In this document: positions 1 through 7,022 of the stretch, piece by piece
Position numbering within the stretch: the first letter of the stretch is position 1
Layout of the letters: the number at the start of each line of letters is the position of its first letter
From: an uncultured Dialister sp.
Lineage (GTDB): Bacteria > Bacillota > Negativicutes > Veillonellales > Dialisteraceae
Assembly: GCF_900765565.1 (NCBI RefSeq)
Contig: NZ_CAAFRZ010000275.1
Coordinates: 1-9,524 of the forward strand
Direction of reading: 5' to 3'
Length of the DNA: 9,524 nucleotides
Notes under the pieces: model-generated
The model's input: only the letters and a program-made list of their open reading frames with translations
Database searches by the model: none
Told to the model about the DNA's origin: nothing
Program-made: the position numbers and the translations under genes

Positions 1-87
1 AAGACTATTTGAAGAGCCGTATGCGGGAAAATCGCACGTACGGTTCTGTGAGGGGCGGACAGAGAAATCTGATTCCGTCTACTCGAT
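1..87 (+). mobile_element. Group II intron, 3' end (domains V and VI); body lies left of the window
   Basis: This is the catalytic tail of a self-splicing retroelement. Domain V lies at 14-46: the GAGCCGT arm pairs with ACGGTTC, and the inner GCG/CGC stem is capped by a GAAA-type loop. It is 33 nt, one short of the usual 34. Domain VI folds at 50-84: GAG (50-52) pairs with CTC (82-84), A81 is bulged, 53-59 pairs with 74-80, and CAGA/TCTG closes on a GAAA loop. The bulged A81 sits seven nucleotides from the 3' end, where the branch point is expected, and the intron ends in the consensus AY (86-87). The reverse-transcriptase/maturase gene, if present, is upstream and unseen, so the structural class and activity cannot be judged. 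The intron is transcribed on the plus strand. Confidence 0.88.
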
Positions 88-420
88 GAATCAGGAATGA
101 GAAATGGTGGTGCGGCGCACAAATCATATGGCGCCGCAATTATCCTATTCCCATAAACATGGAACCCTTTAGAGATGGAGGTCCTCTGCAGGATGTTCAT
201 CTCCAAGGGGGCACGTGCTGACCGGTATTCTCAAAAGGTGAGATCAACCATCAGCATGCAGGCCCCTGGAGAAGGGCCGCGCCAAAGGCGCAGGATGGAT
301 TGATGGATAAGGCAGCGGAGCTGGGGGCCCTCAATTTCCAACTCTCAAATCTCAACTCTTTCTTTTCCCGGAGAAACCGCGGGGCCTCAATTCTCTTTAC
401 TCAAATCTCATTTCTTTTTC
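88..420. repeat. Intergenic structured repeat, copy 1 (target flank of the intron)
   Basis: This gene-free stretch is built from modules seen again at 3514-3780 and 6537-7155. A purine-rich edge (GGAATGAGAAATGG, 94-107) is followed by a GCGGCGC/GCGCCGC hairpin (112-118 with 131-137). Next comes CCCTTTAGAGATGGAGGTCC, whose end matches the insertion start in copy 4. A GGCCC/GGGCC hairpin (261-278) and a perfect GCGCC-AAA-GGCGC hairpin (279-291) follow, then the conserved GGATGGAT (293-300). The rest to 420 is pyrimidine-rich with repeated CTCAA/CTCAT words. No open reading frame with a ribosome site was seen. It could be a decayed miniature mobile element or a REP-like family. Confidence 0.7.
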
Positions 421-440
421 CCATCCCCCGTATCCTCTGA

Positions 441-449
441 TGTTATAAT
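441..449 (+). promoter_or_regulatory. Extended -10 promoter of dgt
   Basis: TGTTATAAT is a perfect extended -10 element (TGnTATAAT). No recognisable -35 hexamer lies 16-18 bases upstream, which extended -10 promoters can do without. Transcription would begin near 456 and give a leader of about 60 nt before dgt. No other credible promoter lies between the repeat and the gene. Confidence 0.65.
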
Positions 450-516
450 AAAGTCAGAAAACGTTTAAAGAATTCCACAGGGTTCTACAGGAAGTTCCTG
501 CAAAGGAGGATGCCTT

Positions 517-1545
517 ATGCTGGTTTGGGAACGGAGTGAAGACATTGAGAAGAAGATACTCTGCCATCGGGCAGCCCTTGCGGTCCATGCAAAGCGGGAT
601 CGGGAAGAGAAGAAGGACCCTCTCCGCACCGATTTCCAGCGGGACCGGGACCGGATTCTCCACAGCAATTCCTTCCGGCGGCTGAAGCATAAGACCCAGG
701 TCTACATCGCTCCCCGGGGGGACCACTACCGGACCCGCATGACCCACACCCTGGAGGTGGCCCAGATCGGCCGTACAATGGCCAGGGCCCTCCGGCTGAA
801 CGAGGACCTGGTAGAAGCCATTGCACTGGGCCATGACCTGGGGCACACCCCCTTCGGCCATGTGGGGGAGCAGGCGCTGCAGGAAATCTGCGGGCACTTC
901 GAGCACAATGAGCAGAGCGTCCGGATTGTGGAAAAACTGGAAAAAGACGGCCAGGGCCTGAACCTGACGAAGGAAGTGCGGGACGGCATATTGAACCACT
1001 GCGGGAAGCTGAAAGCCCACACACTGGAAGGGTGCCTCATCAAGTATGCCGACCGCATTGCTTACCTCTGCCATGATTATGAGGATGCGGAAACCATGGG
1101 ACTCATCGGACCCGATGACCTGCCGCCGGATGTGGTGGCGAAAATCGGGGTGACCCATTCATCCATGATTACCGCCATGGTAACTGACGTGGTCACCCAT
1201 TCCATGCAGGATGACAGCGATGGCATCCACATGTCGGAAGAAGGGGACCAGGTGCTTCTGGCGTTCCGCAAGTTCATGTTTGAGGAAGTCTACATGTCCC
1301 GGGCCCTCATTCCCGACAGGAAACGGGGGAGCAATGTGGTGAAAATGCTCTATACCTACTATACGGAGAAGCGGCCTGATGGTTCCTACCATGAGACCAG
1401 GCTCCCGGACAAGCAGGTGCGCCTGGCGGGAGGAAATATCCCCCTGGCGGCGGTGGATTACATTTCCGGGCTCACCGATAATTATGCTATCAACCTGTTT
1501 GAGGATATCTTCGTGCCCCGGTACTGGACATTCAAGAAAGAATAG
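517..1545 (+). CDS. dgt: Deoxyguanosinetriphosphate triphosphohydrolase-like protein (HD superfamily)
   Basis: Proteins of this family hydrolyse dNTPs to the deoxynucleoside and tripolyphosphate, trimming the dNTP pool in the cytoplasm. The 342-residue product is the short Firmicute-type form. The metal-binding HD set is visible: H77 (in THTLEV), H106-D107 (in GHDLGHTPFGH) and D179 (in KYADRIAY). An N-terminal DPLRTDFQRDRDRILHS stretch followed by FRRLKHKTQVY is typical of dGTPases. The ATG at 517 sits seven bases after AAGGAGG (503-509), so the start is secure. The Lon-family gene begins 49 bases after the stop with no terminator between them, so the two may be co-transcribed. No signal peptide or membrane segment is seen. 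Substrate preference (dGTP or broad) cannot be read from sequence, and the '-like' label reflects that. Confidence 0.92.
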   Translation: MLVWERSEDIEKKILCHRAALAVHAKRDREEKKDPLRTDFQRDRDRILHSNSFRRLKHKTQVYIAPRGDHYRTRMTHTLEVAQIGRTMARALRLNEDLVEAIALGHDLGHTPFGHVGEQALQEICGHFEHNEQSVRIVEKLEKDGQGLNLTKEVRDGILNHCGKLKAHTLEGCLIKYADRIAYLCHDYEDAETMGLIGPDDLPPDVVAKIGVTHSSMITAMVTDVVTHSMQDDSDGIHMSEEGDQVLLAFRKFMFEEVYMSRALIPDRKRGSNVVKMLYTYYTEKRPDGSYHETRLPDKQVRLAGGNIPLAAVDYISGLTDNYAINLFEDIFVPRYWTFKKE

Positions 1546-1594
1546 CCCAGGGGCAGAAATATTTTTACATATATATAAGTAAGGAGGCTTGCTG

Positions 1595-3511
1595 ATGGAA
1601 GACGTGAAAGACCTGATAGGACGACTGATAAATCATGTAGACGGCAGCAGCATTTCCGATGATGAACTGAAACGGCAGGTCAATGCCATTTACAGTATTT
1701 ATGCCGGTATTGTGGGGTCAGAACAGATCATAGTCCAGGCCAGCCGGTATAATGCGCTGAAATATATACACGACGAGGACCCGAAAGTCCGACTGGTGGG
1801 GATGGAGCGGCTCATCCTGGAAAGCCGGGACTACACGAGAATACCGCTGGATGAGGAAATCCCAGGAATCCTGGGAAAGCTGGAGGATAAGCTGGCGGAT
1901 ATGCTGGCCCGGCAGGCCGTGGAACGGCAGCTGGAAGAAAAAATTACGGACCGTCTGGAAGAACGGCACCAGGAATATGTGAATGAAATCCGGAAGGAAA
2001 TCATTGACGAAGAGTCCACGGATACGGAGACGCCCCAGAGCCGGCACAAAATGGAAAAGCTGGAGGCCCTGGACCGGGTGAAGCTCACCGGCACCATTAT
2101 GAATAAGGTACGGCCCCGGAACCTTTCGGAAATCGTGGGACAGGACCGGGCGGTACGGGCCATGGCATCCCGCATTGCTTCTCCCTATCCCCAGCACCTG
2201 CTCCTCTACGGACCGCCGGGCGTGGGGAAAACTACGGCTGCCCGGCTGGTGCTGGACGAGGCGAAGAAGCTTCCCTATACGGCGTTCGGTGAAAAGGCAC
2301 CTTTTGTGGAATGCGACGGTACCACACTCCGCTGGGATGAGCGGGACATGACGAACCCCCTCATCGGCTCTGTCCATGACCCCATTTACCAGGGGGCCAG
2401 CAAGGAGCTGGCGGACGACGGCATTCCGGAACCGAAACCGGGACTGGTGACGGAAGCCCATGGGGGTATCCTTTTCATCGATGAAATCGGGGAGCTGGAT
2501 CCCATGCTTCTGAATAAGCTCCTGAAGGTACTGGAAGACAAGCGGGTGTATTTCGAGTCTGCCTATTACGACGAGGACAATCCTGCCGTGCCGTCGTACA
2601 TACGGAAACTCTTCAAGGACGGGGCTCCGGCGGATTTCATCCTCATCGGCGCCACCACGAGGCAGCCTTCGGAAATCAATCCGGCCATCCGGTCCCGGTG
2701 TGCCGAGGTATTTTTCGATCCCCTGCAGCCGAAGCATGTGGTGGAAATCGTGAACAATGCGGCGGAAAAGCTGGATGTAACCCTGGAAAAGGGAGTGGCA
2801 GAGCTCATCAGTACCTACACCATGGAAGGCCGAAAGGCCGTAAGCCTCCTGGCCGATGCCTATGGCCTGGCGGTCTATGAGTCCGGCTCCTCCAACGATG
2901 TGGTCATTACGAAGGAACTCATGGAACGGACCGCCCGGGCCAGTCGGCTCTCTCCCTGGGTGACAAAGGCAAAGACAGACATCCCGAAAATCGGCCATAT
3001 CTATGGCCTCGGTGTGGCGGGCTACTGGGGAAGCACCATCGAAATCGAAGCGGCAGCGTTCCCCGCCAGGGCAGCGGGCAAAGGGACCATCCGGTTTAAC
3101 GATACCGCCGGGTCCATGGCTAAAGACTCCGTGGCCACGGCGGCTGCGGTGGTGCGGGAACTGACGGATAAGGATATCTCGGACTATGACCTCCATATCA
3201 ATGTCATCGGCGGCGGCAATATCGACGGTCCCTCGGCGGGCTGCGCCATTACGGCGGCTATCCTGTCGGCGGTGGAGAAGATACCCCTCCGCCAGGACTA
3301 TGCAGTCACCGGGGAAGTATCCCTGTCAGGGGAGGTAAAGCCGGTAGGGGGCGTCGCGGAAAAGGCATTCGGCGCCCGGCAGGCGGGACTGAAGGGAATC
3401 CTTCTCCCCGAAGAAAACAGGCAGGACCTGGATGAAACCATGCAGGGATTAGAAATCATTCCGGTAAAGACCATGAAAGATGTGCTGCAGCGAATGCTGG
3501 TGAGAGAGTAA
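1595..3511 (+). CDS. lonC: Lon-family ATP-dependent protease, spore-type LonC-like
   Basis: This is a cytoplasmic AAA+ serine protease of 638 residues. An N-terminal helical, charged region (about 80-160, probably coiled coil) replaces the large LonA substrate domain. The AAA+ module has Walker A GPPGVGKT (206-213), Walker B FIDE (294-297), a sensor-like GATTR, and an arginine finger in NPAIRSR. The C-terminal Lon protease domain carries the catalytic Ser547 in DGPSAG and Lys590 in VAEKAFGA. They are 43 residues apart, as in E. coli Lon (S679/K722). No transmembrane helix is evident, unlike membrane-bound archaeal LonB. Length and layout fit the Firmicute LonC family, described mainly in spore formers. 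That name is my family judgement; LonB is the alternative. The ATG at 1595 is chosen because it lies seven bases after AAGGAGG (1581-1587); an in-frame TTG at 1589 would be too close. It probably shares the dgt transcript. Confidence 0.93.
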   Translation: MEDVKDLIGRLINHVDGSSISDDELKRQVNAIYSIYAGIVGSEQIIVQASRYNALKYIHDEDPKVRLVGMERLILESRDYTRIPLDEEIPGILGKLEDKLADMLARQAVERQLEEKITDRLEERHQEYVNEIRKEIIDEESTDTETPQSRHKMEKLEALDRVKLTGTIMNKVRPRNLSEIVGQDRAVRAMASRIASPYPQHLLLYGPPGVGKTTAARLVLDEAKKLPYTAFGEKAPFVECDGTTLRWDERDMTNPLIGSVHDPIYQGASKELADDGIPEPKPGLVTEAHGGILFIDEIGELDPMLLNKLLKVLEDKRVYFESAYYDEDNPAVPSYIRKLFKDGAPADFILIGATTRQPSEINPAIRSRCAEVFFDPLQPKHVVEIVNNAAEKLDVTLEKGVAELISTYTMEGRKAVSLLADAYGLAVYESGSSNDVVITKELMERTARASRLSPWVTKAKTDIPKIGHIYGLGVAGYWGSTIEIEAAAFPARAAGKGTIRFNDTAGSMAKDSVATAAAVVRELTDKDISDYDLHINVIGGGNIDGPSAGCAITAAILSAVEKIPLRQDYAVTGEVSLSGEVKPVGGVAEKAFGARQAGLKGILLPEENRQDLDETMQGLEIIPVKTMKDVLQRMLVRE

Positions 3512-3513
3512 GA

Positions 3514-3780
3514 GAAGGGCAGCGGCCTTGGACCGGGACCTTGTCCGGCGGACAAGGCTCTGCCTGCGGCGAGGCAAAGGCAGAGCCTGGGAGTAAGGAA
3601 AAATTGTATATTACGCGGCGCGTCACAATTTGGATGCGCCGCTATTTTTCTATTCCCCTAAGCATGCATCCCCTTGGGAAAAGGGCGCGGCAAAGGCGCA
3701 GGATGGATGCGGCGAAGCCGCGAAAACTCCATTCTCTTCACGCAACTCTCCATTCTGCTTCTTTTCCCTTCTCATTTTAA
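3514..3780. repeat. Intergenic structured repeat, copy 2
   Basis: This gap after the protease gene opens with GGCAGCGGCC (3518-3527), the same word that opens copy 3. Two hairpins unique to this copy follow. CCTTGTCC/GGACAAGG (3539-3546 with 3550-3557) is perfect with a 3-nt loop, and GGCTCTGCCT/AGGCAGAGCC (3556-3565 with 3578-3587) is a perfect 10-bp stem. Then come the GCGGCGC/GCGCCGC hairpin (see terminator), a CCCTT/AAGGG hairpin (3671-3685), GGATGGAT (3701-3708), a perfect GCGGC-GAA-GCCGC hairpin (3709-3721) and a pyrimidine-rich tail to 3780. A reading frame crossing 3541-3780 has no ribosome site and only translates the repeat, so no gene is called. Confidence 0.7.
3615..3649 (+). terminator. 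Probable intrinsic terminator after the Lon gene
   Basis: GCGGCGC (3615-3621) pairs with GCGCCGC (3636-3642). Three further inner pairs, GTC with GAT including one G-U, lengthen the stem to about 10 bp. TATTTTT follows at once (3643-3649). The hairpin belongs to the repeat family but in this copy has a usable U-tract, so it should end the dgt-lonC transcript. Confidence 0.65.
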
Positions 3781-3808
3781 TTTAAAAAGGCCTATATTTT
3801 TCCGCATA

Positions 3809-3831
3809 CACCTATGCATAGGTGATATAAT
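3809..3831 (+). promoter_or_regulatory. Promoter of korAB with overlapping 16-bp palindromic operator
   Basis: TGATATAAT (3823-3831) is a perfect extended -10 element. Directly upstream, and sharing its TG, is the perfect palindrome CACCTATGCATAGGTG (3809-3824), which fills the space between the -10 and where a -35 would lie. No good -35 is present, and the region 3774-3800 is AT-rich, like an UP element. A protein on the palindrome would overlap RNA polymerase, so repression is the simplest reading. I do not recognise the site as a known operator. The start would be near 3838, inside a TG-repeat tract, giving a leader of about 75 nt. Confidence 0.6.
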
Positions 3832-3913
3832 AAAAATGTGTGAGTGTGTGTGAAAATGCGATTCACCGTATATACTATATTTCCCTTTATTCATCACCAA
3901 GGAGGCAGATGAA

Positions 3914-5662
3914 GTGGAAACAAAACGTGATTTTATATGGAAAATGGGCGGCCAGCAGGGGCAGGGCGTAGAGTCCTGCGGCGAGATCCTGGGCCGGGTC
4001 CTGGCACAGGAAGGATATTCCCTGTTCAGCCAGCGCCTTTTTGCTTCTCGTATCAAAGGCGGCCATACCACCATTGCCCTTCGCATTGCGACGAAGGAAG
4101 TAGCTACCATCGGGGAACATGTGGACTGCCTGGTAGCTCTGGACCAGGAGACCATTGATCTCCATGGGAAGGAAGTACCGGAGGGCGGCGTCATCATTGC
4201 CGATGATGCGTTCCATCCGAAGTTTGAAGCCCACAGCGGCCGCATCGTACTGGCTCTTCCCATTACGGAACTGGCTAAGAAATACGGCAGCCTGCAGATG
4301 AAGAATATCGCCGCCCTCGGCATGAGCGCCGGCGTCCTGGGCTTCCCGGAAGACCCGTTCTACGGCTTCATTGCCCAGCGCTTCAGCAAGAAGGGCGAAG
4401 AAATCGTCTCCAAAAATAAGCAGATTTTCAAGGAAGGCTATGATACGGCCATCGCTTCCATGCACGGCGTAGAACTGGGGCATCTGGCAACACCGCCGAA
4501 GAAGGACCAGCTGTACCTCTTAGGCAACGAAGCGGCAGCTCTCGGGGCTATTTCCGCGGGCTCCCGGTTCATGGCTTCCTACCCTATTACCCCGGCTTCT
4601 GAAATCATGGAATACATGATCAAGGTCATCCATAAGATCCATGGTACCGTGGTACAGACGGAAGATGAATTGTCTTCCTGCATGATGGCCATGGGTGCCG
4701 GCTATGCCGGTGTCCGTGCTTTCACCGCTACTTCCGGCCCAGGGCTTTCCCTCATGGCAGAATCTATTTCCATGGCTGCCATGGCTGAAATCCCGGTGGT
4801 CATCATCGATGTCATGCGCGCCGGCCCGTCCACCGGTATGGCTACGAAGGTAGAACAGAGCGATATCCGCTATGCCATTGCCTCCGGCCATGGGGATGCG
4901 GAAAAGATCGTCCTCGCCGCTTCTTCCATCGAAGACTGCTACTATATTACCCAGGAAGCCTTCAACCTGGCCGAAGAATTCCAGACCCCTGTCATCGTGC
5001 TGTCGGACCTGCAGTTCGGCATGTGCAAACAGTCGGTACCGGCCTTTGATATGAACCGCATCGGTATTAACCGGGGCAAACTCATGACAGAAAACCTGCC
5101 GGAACTGGACACAAAGAAGAAAGCCTATTTCCACCGTTTCGAAGATGTGGAAGACGGCATTTCTCCAAGAACCATCCCCGGCGTGAAGAACGGCATGTTC
5201 CTGTCCACGGGCCTCGAACACAATGTGTTCGGGAAACCGGCGGAAGGACAGGCGGACCGGGTCATGGAAATGGAAAAACGGCATCGGAAGTTTGCCGGCG
5301 TTCCTTCTGCCATCAAACCATTCAATGTAACCCATGAAGACACGGATACGGATCTCCTCCTCGTCGGCATCACCTCTACCAATGGTGCCCTGGAAGAAGC
5401 GGTGGAAGAACTGGAAGCGGAAGGAAAGAAAGTAAACCATCTCCAGCTCCGTCTCCTTTCTCCGTTCCCCACAGAAGCTCTTCGTCCCTATATCGAAGGG
5501 GCAAAGAAAGTTCTCATCGTAGAAGAAAACCTGACAGCCCAGCTGCGCGAACTCTTCGCTATCCACTTCGACTGCCACGACAAGCTGCTGTCTCTCCTGC
5601 AGTATGACGGCACGCCCTTCACCACTTCTACCATTGTGAACAAAGCTAAGGAGGTCTTCTGA
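3914..5662 (+). CDS. korA: 2-oxoacid:ferredoxin oxidoreductase, fused gamma-alpha subunit
   Basis: With KorB this enzyme oxidatively decarboxylates a 2-oxoacid with CoA, giving acyl-CoA, CO2 and reduced ferredoxin; it can also run in reverse. The 582 residues begin with the gamma domain (about 1-190; glycine-rich GGQQGQG at 12-18). The alpha domain follows from about 200, with the substrate-site motif YPITPASE (223-230), SGPGLSL (274-280) and GMATKVEQSD (308-317). A C-terminal domain lies at about 478-580. The fusion and length match KorA-type subunits of two-gene enzymes. The start is GTG at 3914, eight bases after AAGGAGG (3899-3905); an ATG at 3909 is in another frame. Two bases separate its stop from korB. 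2-oxoglutarate is the likely substrate by family, but pyruvate or branched-chain oxoacids cannot be excluded. Confidence 0.95.
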   Translation: METKRDFIWKMGGQQGQGVESCGEILGRVLAQEGYSLFSQRLFASRIKGGHTTIALRIATKEVATIGEHVDCLVALDQETIDLHGKEVPEGGVIIADDAFHPKFEAHSGRIVLALPITELAKKYGSLQMKNIAALGMSAGVLGFPEDPFYGFIAQRFSKKGEEIVSKNKQIFKEGYDTAIASMHGVELGHLATPPKKDQLYLLGNEAAALGAISAGSRFMASYPITPASEIMEYMIKVIHKIHGTVVQTEDELSSCMMAMGAGYAGVRAFTATSGPGLSLMAESISMAAMAEIPVVIIDVMRAGPSTGMATKVEQSDIRYAIASGHGDAEKIVLAASSIEDCYYITQEAFNLAEEFQTPVIVLSDLQFGMCKQSVPAFDMNRIGINRGKLMTENLPELDTKKKAYFHRFEDVEDGISPRTIPGVKNGMFLSTGLEHNVFGKPAEGQADRVMEMEKRHRKFAGVPSAIKPFNVTHEDTDTDLLLVGITSTNGALEEAVEELEAEGKKVNHLQLRLLSPFPTEALRPYIEGAKKVLIVEENLTAQLRELFAIHFDCHDKLLSLLQYDGTPFTTSTIVNKAKEVF

Positions 5663-5664
5663 TT

Positions 5665-6531
5665 ATGGCTTCACCGAGAGACTATAAAAATACAATCGTT
5701 CCGAACTGGTGCCCCGGCTGCGGGGACTACGGCATCCAGAATGCCATTTCCGCGGTCTGCGCCAAGAAGGGCTGGGCCAATGAGGACATCACCCTGATTT
5801 CCGGCATCGGCTGCTCTTCCCGCATCGGCGGCTACCAGTACTGCTACGGCGCCCATACCACCCACGGCAGGGCTCTTCCCTTTGCCCAGGGCATCAAATG
5901 CGCCAATAAAGACACCCACCTCATCGTATGCTCCGGCGACGGCGATTCCTACGCCATCGGCCTCGGCCATGCCATGCATGCCATGAAGAGAAATATGGAT
6001 ATTACGTACCTGGTCTTCGATAACCAGGTCTATGGCCTCACCAAGGGCCAGACCTCCCCGGCTTCCTCCAAGGGCTTTGTTACAAAGACAACCCCCGATG
6101 GAAATCCCCTGACCCCGCTGGATGCACCGTCCATGGCCATTGCTGCCGGCGCTACCTTCGTGGCCCAGGCCTATGCCATCGACGGCAGGAACCTGGTGGA
6201 CATTATTGAAAAGGCAGTGGACCACAAGGGATTCTCCTATGTCAATATTTTCACTCCCTGCGTTACCTTCAACCATTTCAATACGGTCCAGTGGTACAAC
6301 GAACACCTGAAAAAGATTTCCGATGTCCGGGAAACCTATGATCCCACCAGCAAAGCCGATGCACTCCATCTGCTGGCAGAAACCGACAGCCTTGTGACCG
6401 GCGTGATTTATGAAGAAAAGGACGGAGTGCCCTTCGGCGATATTGTACCGTCCAAAGATATCCGCCTCATCGACCACGTGGAAAAACCGTCTAAGGAACT
6501 GTTCGAAGATCTCTGCAAGGAATTCCGGTAG
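5665..6531 (+). CDS. korB: 2-oxoacid:ferredoxin oxidoreductase, beta subunit
   Basis: This is the thiamine-diphosphate and [4Fe-4S] subunit, partner of the preceding gene. Its 288 residues carry cluster ligands C16 and C19 in WCPGCG, C50 in GIGCSS and C199 in TPCV. The spacing closely follows that of the single-cluster archaeal enzymes. The TPP/Mg site is SGDGDSYAIGLG (90-101) with the distal N120 in VFDNQVYGLT. There is no fused or adjacent ferredoxin-type delta subunit, so the complex should be alpha2beta2 and pass electrons to free ferredoxin. The ATG lies nine bases after AAGGAGG (5649-5655), which sits inside the end of korA, so translation is probably coupled. After the stop the sequence runs straight into repeat copies 3-5. 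No convincing U-tract terminator was found for this operon. Confidence 0.95.
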   Translation: MASPRDYKNTIVPNWCPGCGDYGIQNAISAVCAKKGWANEDITLISGIGCSSRIGGYQYCYGAHTTHGRALPFAQGIKCANKDTHLIVCSGDGDSYAIGLGHAMHAMKRNMDITYLVFDNQVYGLTKGQTSPASSKGFVTKTTPDGNPLTPLDAPSMAIAAGATFVAQAYAIDGRNLVDIIEKAVDHKGFSYVNIFTPCVTFNHFNTVQWYNEHLKKISDVRETYDPTSKADALHLLAETDSLVTGVIYEEKDGVPFGDIVPSKDIRLIDHVEKPSKELFEDLCKEFR

Positions 6532-6536
6532 TTAAG

Positions 6537-6738
6537 GAAAGGCAGCGGCCTGCGGCCGGGGCTAAGGATTCGCCTGGGCGGATGGAAGGGAATATATAAT
6601 TCGCGGCTTCGCCGCAGTCTCGGCGCTTTCTTATGTACGGAACGACACCATCCATTAAGCAAGTGCCCCCTTAGAGAAGGGGGCAGCCCAAAGGGCAGGG
6701 GATGGATGCCCCGCAGGGGCGGTATGGGCAAGACAGAG
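6537..6738. repeat. Intergenic structured repeat, copy 3 (most complete)
   Basis: This copy shows the plain layout. GGCAGCGGCC opens it (6541-6550), GGGCTAAGG follows, and then an AT-rich AATATATAATT. Next is a GCGGC-TTC-GCCGC hairpin (6603-6615), a spacer ending in CCATTAAG, and three adjacent hairpins. H1 is GCCCCCTT-AGAG-AAGGGGGC (6665-6684), H2 is GCCC-AAA-GGGC (6686-6696), and H3 is GCCCC-GCA-GGGGC (6708-6720). GGATGGAT lies between H2 and H3 (6700-6707). No coding potential with a ribosome site is seen. It shares the gap with copies 4 and 5 in the same order of modules, which suggests tandem duplication. Confidence 0.75.
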
Positions 6739-7022
6739 GCCGGGGCTGTAACTTCGTCAAGACTGTGGCCAAGGCTAAGGATCCGCATGGGCTCAAGGAA
6801 GGAATATGTATTTTGCGGCTTCGCCGCTGATCTGGTACTTTCTTACATATTGAATGACACTATCCATTAAACCCGTGCCCCCTTAGAGATGGAAGTCCTG
6901 CAGAGGACTTCCAAGTTTGGCCTGAAATACAAAAGGCGCTTAGCCTGCACATAAAAGTGCCTTCCTTTTAGGCCAAACGGCGGCAGCCCAAAGGGCAGGG
7001 GATGGATGCCCCACAGGGGCGG
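6739..7022. repeat. Intergenic structured repeat, copy 4, with nested insertion
   Basis: The same module order as copy 3: GGCTAAGG, GGGCTCAAGGAAGGAAT, a GCGGC-TTC-GCCGC hairpin (about 6816-6828), a spacer with GACACTATCCATTAA, then the left arm of H1 (6877-6884). About 90 bases then separate the left arm from what remains of the right arm. H2 is GCCC-AAA-GGGC (6986-6996), GGATGGAT is at 7000-7007, and H3 is GCCCC-ACA-GGGGC (7008-7020). H3 differs from copy 3 only in its loop. Confidence 0.72.
6890..6980. mobile_element. Hairpin-rich insertion inside repeat copy 4
   Basis: This block splits the H1 hairpin of copy 4 and has its own folding. GGAAGTCC/GGACTTCC (6891-6898 with 6905-6912) is a perfect 8-bp stem. 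TTTGGCCT/AGGCCAAA (6916-6923 with 6970-6977) encloses AAAAGG/CCTTTT and GCAC/GTGC pairs. Copy 1 carries a related opening (GATGGAGGTCCT) at the same place and then diverges. It encodes nothing visible. It may be a nested miniature element or an extra module of the repeat; no target-site duplication is clear. Confidence 0.5.

Noticed and set aside
454..1158. 234-residue minus-strand frame opposite dgt
   Set aside because: The HD-domain gene on the plus strand explains this DNA. The antisense frame has no ribosome site and no family resemblance.
1718..3196. 492-residue open frame on the minus strand opposite the Lon gene
   Set aside because: It mirrors a gene with complete catalytic motifs. 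It has no ribosome site, and its length follows from GC-rich codon bias on the coding strand.
3541..3780. 79-residue plus-strand frame in the gap after the Lon gene
   Set aside because: It runs through repeat hairpins and a terminator, lacks a ribosome site, and is not preserved in the other repeat copies.
3909..3971. ATG at 3909 opening a 20-codon frame overlapping the korA start
   Set aside because: It lies only three bases after AAGGAGG, too close for initiation, while the korA GTG at 3914 has ideal spacing.
4520..5578. 352-residue minus-strand frame opposite korA
   Set aside because: It is a shadow of a full-length, motif-complete gene, with low-complexity composition and no recognisable domain or start signal.
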